5,903 nucleotides of DNA from Thermoplasmata archaeon. GTDB lineage: Archaea > Thermoplasmatota > Thermoplasmata > Thermoplasmatales > Thermoplasmataceae. The stretch is from positions 1 through 5,903 of the forward strand of contig JAJZXP010000266.1 in assembly GCA_021806345.1 (NCBI GenBank), read 5' to 3'. The notes under the pieces were generated by a model that was given only the letters and a program-made list of their open reading frames with translations, searched no databases and was not told the origin of the DNA. A program made the position numbers and the translations under genes. Positions 5,013 through 5,903 of this stretch are shown one piece after another (positions within the stretch are counted from its first letter, which is position 1; each line of letters opens with the position of its first letter).

Positions 5013-5423
5013 TTGGAGCCAGCGTATATCGATGCAAATTATTGGATTTACTGGTTTGACGAAAGATTACCTGAGCATATTTCTGTTAACGAATCAATGC
5101 AGAGTGCCATAAGAGGAGGGGTAGTTTTGAGTACGGTGACTCTTATGGAAGTGGCTCATTATTTCAGAAACCTTCCAACCATTGTACTGGAAGAGAAAAT
5201 GAAAATGATAACCAGTCTTTCCACTCTTACCTTGGTTGACTTCACCTACACGATTTTGCAATCCTCAATCAGTTTCCTCTCTGAATATTCCATAAGTGGA
5301 CTCGGAGGAAGAGATTGTGTTATTCTTGCCACCATGAAAGCCATTGGATCAAAGGTTCTTCTAACTCACGATAAAGCATTCAAGAAGGTCAAGGGTATTA
5401 AGATCATTGATGAAATTTCATAG
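5013..5423 (+). CDS. vapC: VapC-type toxin, PIN-domain ribonuclease, TTG start
   Basis: This 136-residue single PIN domain lies 7 nt after the AbrB-type antitoxin. D7 in AYIDANYWIYW, E46 in TLMEVAHYF, D101 in GGRDCVILATM and D120 in LTHDKAF give the complete acidic quartet, so an active Mg-dependent ribonuclease is expected. It starts at TTG, a rarer start that would lower toxin yield relative to antitoxin; the Shine-Dalgarno site at 4998-5005 has correct spacing. The N-terminal strand AYID begins only four residues in, as normal for the family, which also supports this start. It does not closely resemble the other two PIN toxins beyond the catalytic motifs. The RNA target is unknown. Confidence 0.87.
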   Translation: MEPAYIDANYWIYWFDERLPEHISVNESMQSAIRGGVVLSTVTLMEVAHYFRNLPTIVLEEKMKMITSLSTLTLVDFTYTILQSSISFLSEYSISGLGGRDCVILATMKAIGSKVLLTHDKAFKKVKGIKIIDEIS

Positions 5424-5436
5424 ATTATGGGTAACG

Positions 5437-5444
5437 TTTATAAG
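5437..5444 (+). promoter_or_regulatory. Strong archaeal TATA box downstream of the third vapC
   Basis: TTTATAAG is one of the best TATA boxes in the window. It begins 13 bp after the toxin stop. Transcription should start near 5466, next to a GTG (5467) whose frame closes after ten codons. The product is therefore either a non-coding or leader RNA, or the message of a decayed gene. Confidence 0.6.
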
Positions 5445-5465
5445 TATGTAGTAGCAAATAAAGAT

Positions 5466-5571
5466 CGTGGGTTCAGCCACTTGTGAGGGCGACAACTAAG
5501 GTATTAGGTTTAACTGGAAGTGGGCATTTAGGTGTCCAAAGTGATTGTCACTTCAATTATTTGACTTGAAG
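5466..5571 (+). ncRNA. Possible structured RNA or mRNA leader
   Basis: From the predicted transcription start the bases fold into a run of small, nearly adjacent hairpins: GTGG/CCAC (5467-5470 with 5477-5480), TTGT/ACAA (5481-5484 with 5492-5495), CTAA/TTAG (5496-5499 with 5504-5507), GGGCA/TGTCC (5522-5526 with 5533-5537, one G-U) and AAGTGA/TCACTT (5539-5544 with 5548-5553). The last can be replaced by CTTCAA/TTGAAG (5551-5556 with 5566-5571), which shares the CTT at 5551-5553. Short helices arise easily by chance; the argument is their serial packing right after a strong promoter where no gene reads through. The same bases can also be read as a ruined zinc-ribbon gene. I do not recognise a known RNA family. 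Confidence 0.3.
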
Positions 5572-5619
5572 CAGTTTGAATATGATGGAAGTTTGGGCGT
5601 ATTCTAAGACTCAACAGAT
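5467..5619 (+). pseudogene. Possible ruined 5' part of a zinc-ribbon/membrane gene
   Basis: The frame of the downstream membrane ORF can be followed back to GTG at 5467, exactly where the TATA box at 5437 would start a leaderless message. It reads VGSATCEGDN, TAA (5497), GIRFNWKWAFRCPK, TGA (5542), LSLQLFDLKQFEYDGSLGVF, TAA (5605), DSTD. The CPK-stop could be a former CPKC zinc knuckle (TGC or TGT to TGA). Three stops in 50 codons mean no product unless the gene is dead and recent. This is an alternative to the structured-RNA reading. Confidence 0.25.
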
Positions 5620-5826
5620 TTGAGTATTGGGAAGAAGATAATTGCAAGCTTCATGTCGCTTGGCTTGACTATTGTAGTTATGGTTTTTGCTCTGCCAATC
5701 ATAGCCGCAAACTGGTATTTCATGTTACTGGTAGCTGAAGCTTACGTTTGGTTTGTAGTATATTCCACTCATATGTACATACATTTAAACAATTTTAGAG
5801 TAAAAAAGGCTCACGAACCCTCGTAA
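5620..5826 (+). CDS. Small two-helix membrane protein, or tail of a broken gene
   Basis: The frame encodes 68 residues from TTG at 5620, or 57 from ATG at 5653. Two hydrophobic segments are clear: about residues 7-29 (IIASFM, LTIVVMVFALPIIA) and 33-50 (YFMLLVAEAYVWFVVY). Lysines stand before the first and a basic tail (NNFRVKKAHE) follows the second, so both ends probably face the cytoplasm. No family is recognised. No Shine-Dalgarno site precedes the TTG, and the nearest strong promoter (5437) is about 180 bp upstream. The same frame continues upstream through three stop codons, so it may be the surviving C-terminus of a longer gene. The hydrophobic pattern argues that it is or was coding. 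Confidence 0.45.
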   Translation: MSIGKKIIASFMSLGLTIVVMVFALPIIAANWYFMLLVAEAYVWFVVYSTHMYIHLNNFRVKKAHEPS

Positions 5827-5903
5827 AAATTGAATTCTTCACTATCCTGATTGGCACTGAAAGACGGTGGTTCCACACATTTATTGTCCTCAAATTGTTG
5901 AGC
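5811..5903 (-). CDS. Possible 3' end of a minus-strand gene, cut by the window edge
   Basis: A minus-strand frame is open from the window edge for 30 codons and ends at TGA (5811-5813). The residues are hydrophilic and acidic (CVEPPSFSANQDSEEFNFYEGS at the end), like the tail of a soluble protein. It overlaps the last codons of the membrane ORF by 16 bp, as convergent genes may. A plus-strand frame is open over the same bases, so the reading is uncertain, and 30 codons is too few to name a product. Confidence 0.25.
   Translation of the reverse strand, partial: AQQFEDNKCVEPPSFSANQDSEEFNFYEGS

Noticed and set aside
4774..5037. Minus-strand frame of 87 codons opposite the third antitoxin
   Set aside because: It is a shadow of the AbrB-fold gene, whose plus-strand motifs are convincing.
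5542..5544. TGA after CPK as a selenocysteine codon
   Set aside because: Archaeal selenocysteine is known from methanogens and a few relatives, not from this type of organism. Two further stops (TAA at 5497 and 5605) break the same frame, so simple decay is the better reading.
5483..5566. GTG frame of about 27 codons reading KVLGLTGSG
   Set aside because: The glycine-rich string recalls a P-loop, but there is no following K-S/T, the frame is very short, and nothing around it continues the fold.
1..5903. CRISPR array, tRNA or rRNA gene
   Set aside because: No regularly spaced repeats, tRNA arm pattern or conserved rRNA segment was seen. GTGGGTTCAGCCAC at 5467 resembles a T-arm only in its GTTCA and has no acceptor or anticodon arms around it.

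Overview
The window looks like an accessory patch of an archaeal chromosome, most probably from a thermoacidophilic euryarchaeon of the Thermoplasmatales type. That placement is an inference. It rests on A+T-rich archaeal TATA boxes about 25 nt upstream of start codons (leaderless or nearly leaderless transcripts), an 'archaeal ATPase/DUF234' gene, and three VapBC toxin-antitoxin pairs crowded into under 6 kb. No rRNA, tRNA, CRISPR array or housekeeping gene is visible, so the species cannot be named from this sequence alone.

Layout from left to right. (1) 20-717, plus strand: a VapBC pair with a ribbon-helix-helix antitoxin and a PIN toxin, behind a TATA box and an inverted repeat. (2) 718-1085: a gap without a convincing gene but with two hairpins. 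(3) 1086-2525, plus strand: a full-length AAA-type ATPase with a winged helix and a C-terminal PD-(D/E)XK-like DUF234 domain. (4) 2595-3223, minus strand: a second VapBC pair with a different antitoxin family. A perfect 18-bp palindrome lies between its TATA box and its start codon. (5) 3369-4633, minus strand: a dead IS3-family insertion sequence. OrfA and OrfB are both broken, but the A8 slippage run, the three DDE codons, candidate terminal repeats and a 3-bp target duplication can still be read. (6) 4760-5423, plus strand: a third VapBC pair with an AbrB-fold antitoxin and a PIN toxin that starts at TTG. (7) 5437-5826, plus strand: a strong TATA box, then about 110 nt rich in small adjacent hairpins, then a short two-helix membrane ORF that may be the tail of a decayed gene. 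The last 90 bases may hold the 3' end of a minus-strand gene.

Each TA pair is built as antitoxin first and toxin second, with a 4-bp ATGA overlap (twice) or a 7-nt gap bridged by a Shine-Dalgarno sequence inside the antitoxin gene (once). This fits coupled translation and autoregulation by the antitoxin or complex. The three pairs use three unrelated antitoxin folds, so they are independent acquisitions rather than tandem duplications. The toxins should be Mg-dependent PIN ribonucleases. All three TA pairs and the ATPase are intact while the transposase between them is ruined. This suggests an old landing site for mobile DNA in which the addiction modules have been kept.

The most unusual item is the 5437-5571 segment, which reads as either a structured non-coding RNA or leader, or a decayed zinc-ribbon membrane-protein gene. 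The operator-like palindrome of the second VapBC pair and the readable decay history of the IS3 element are the other notable points.
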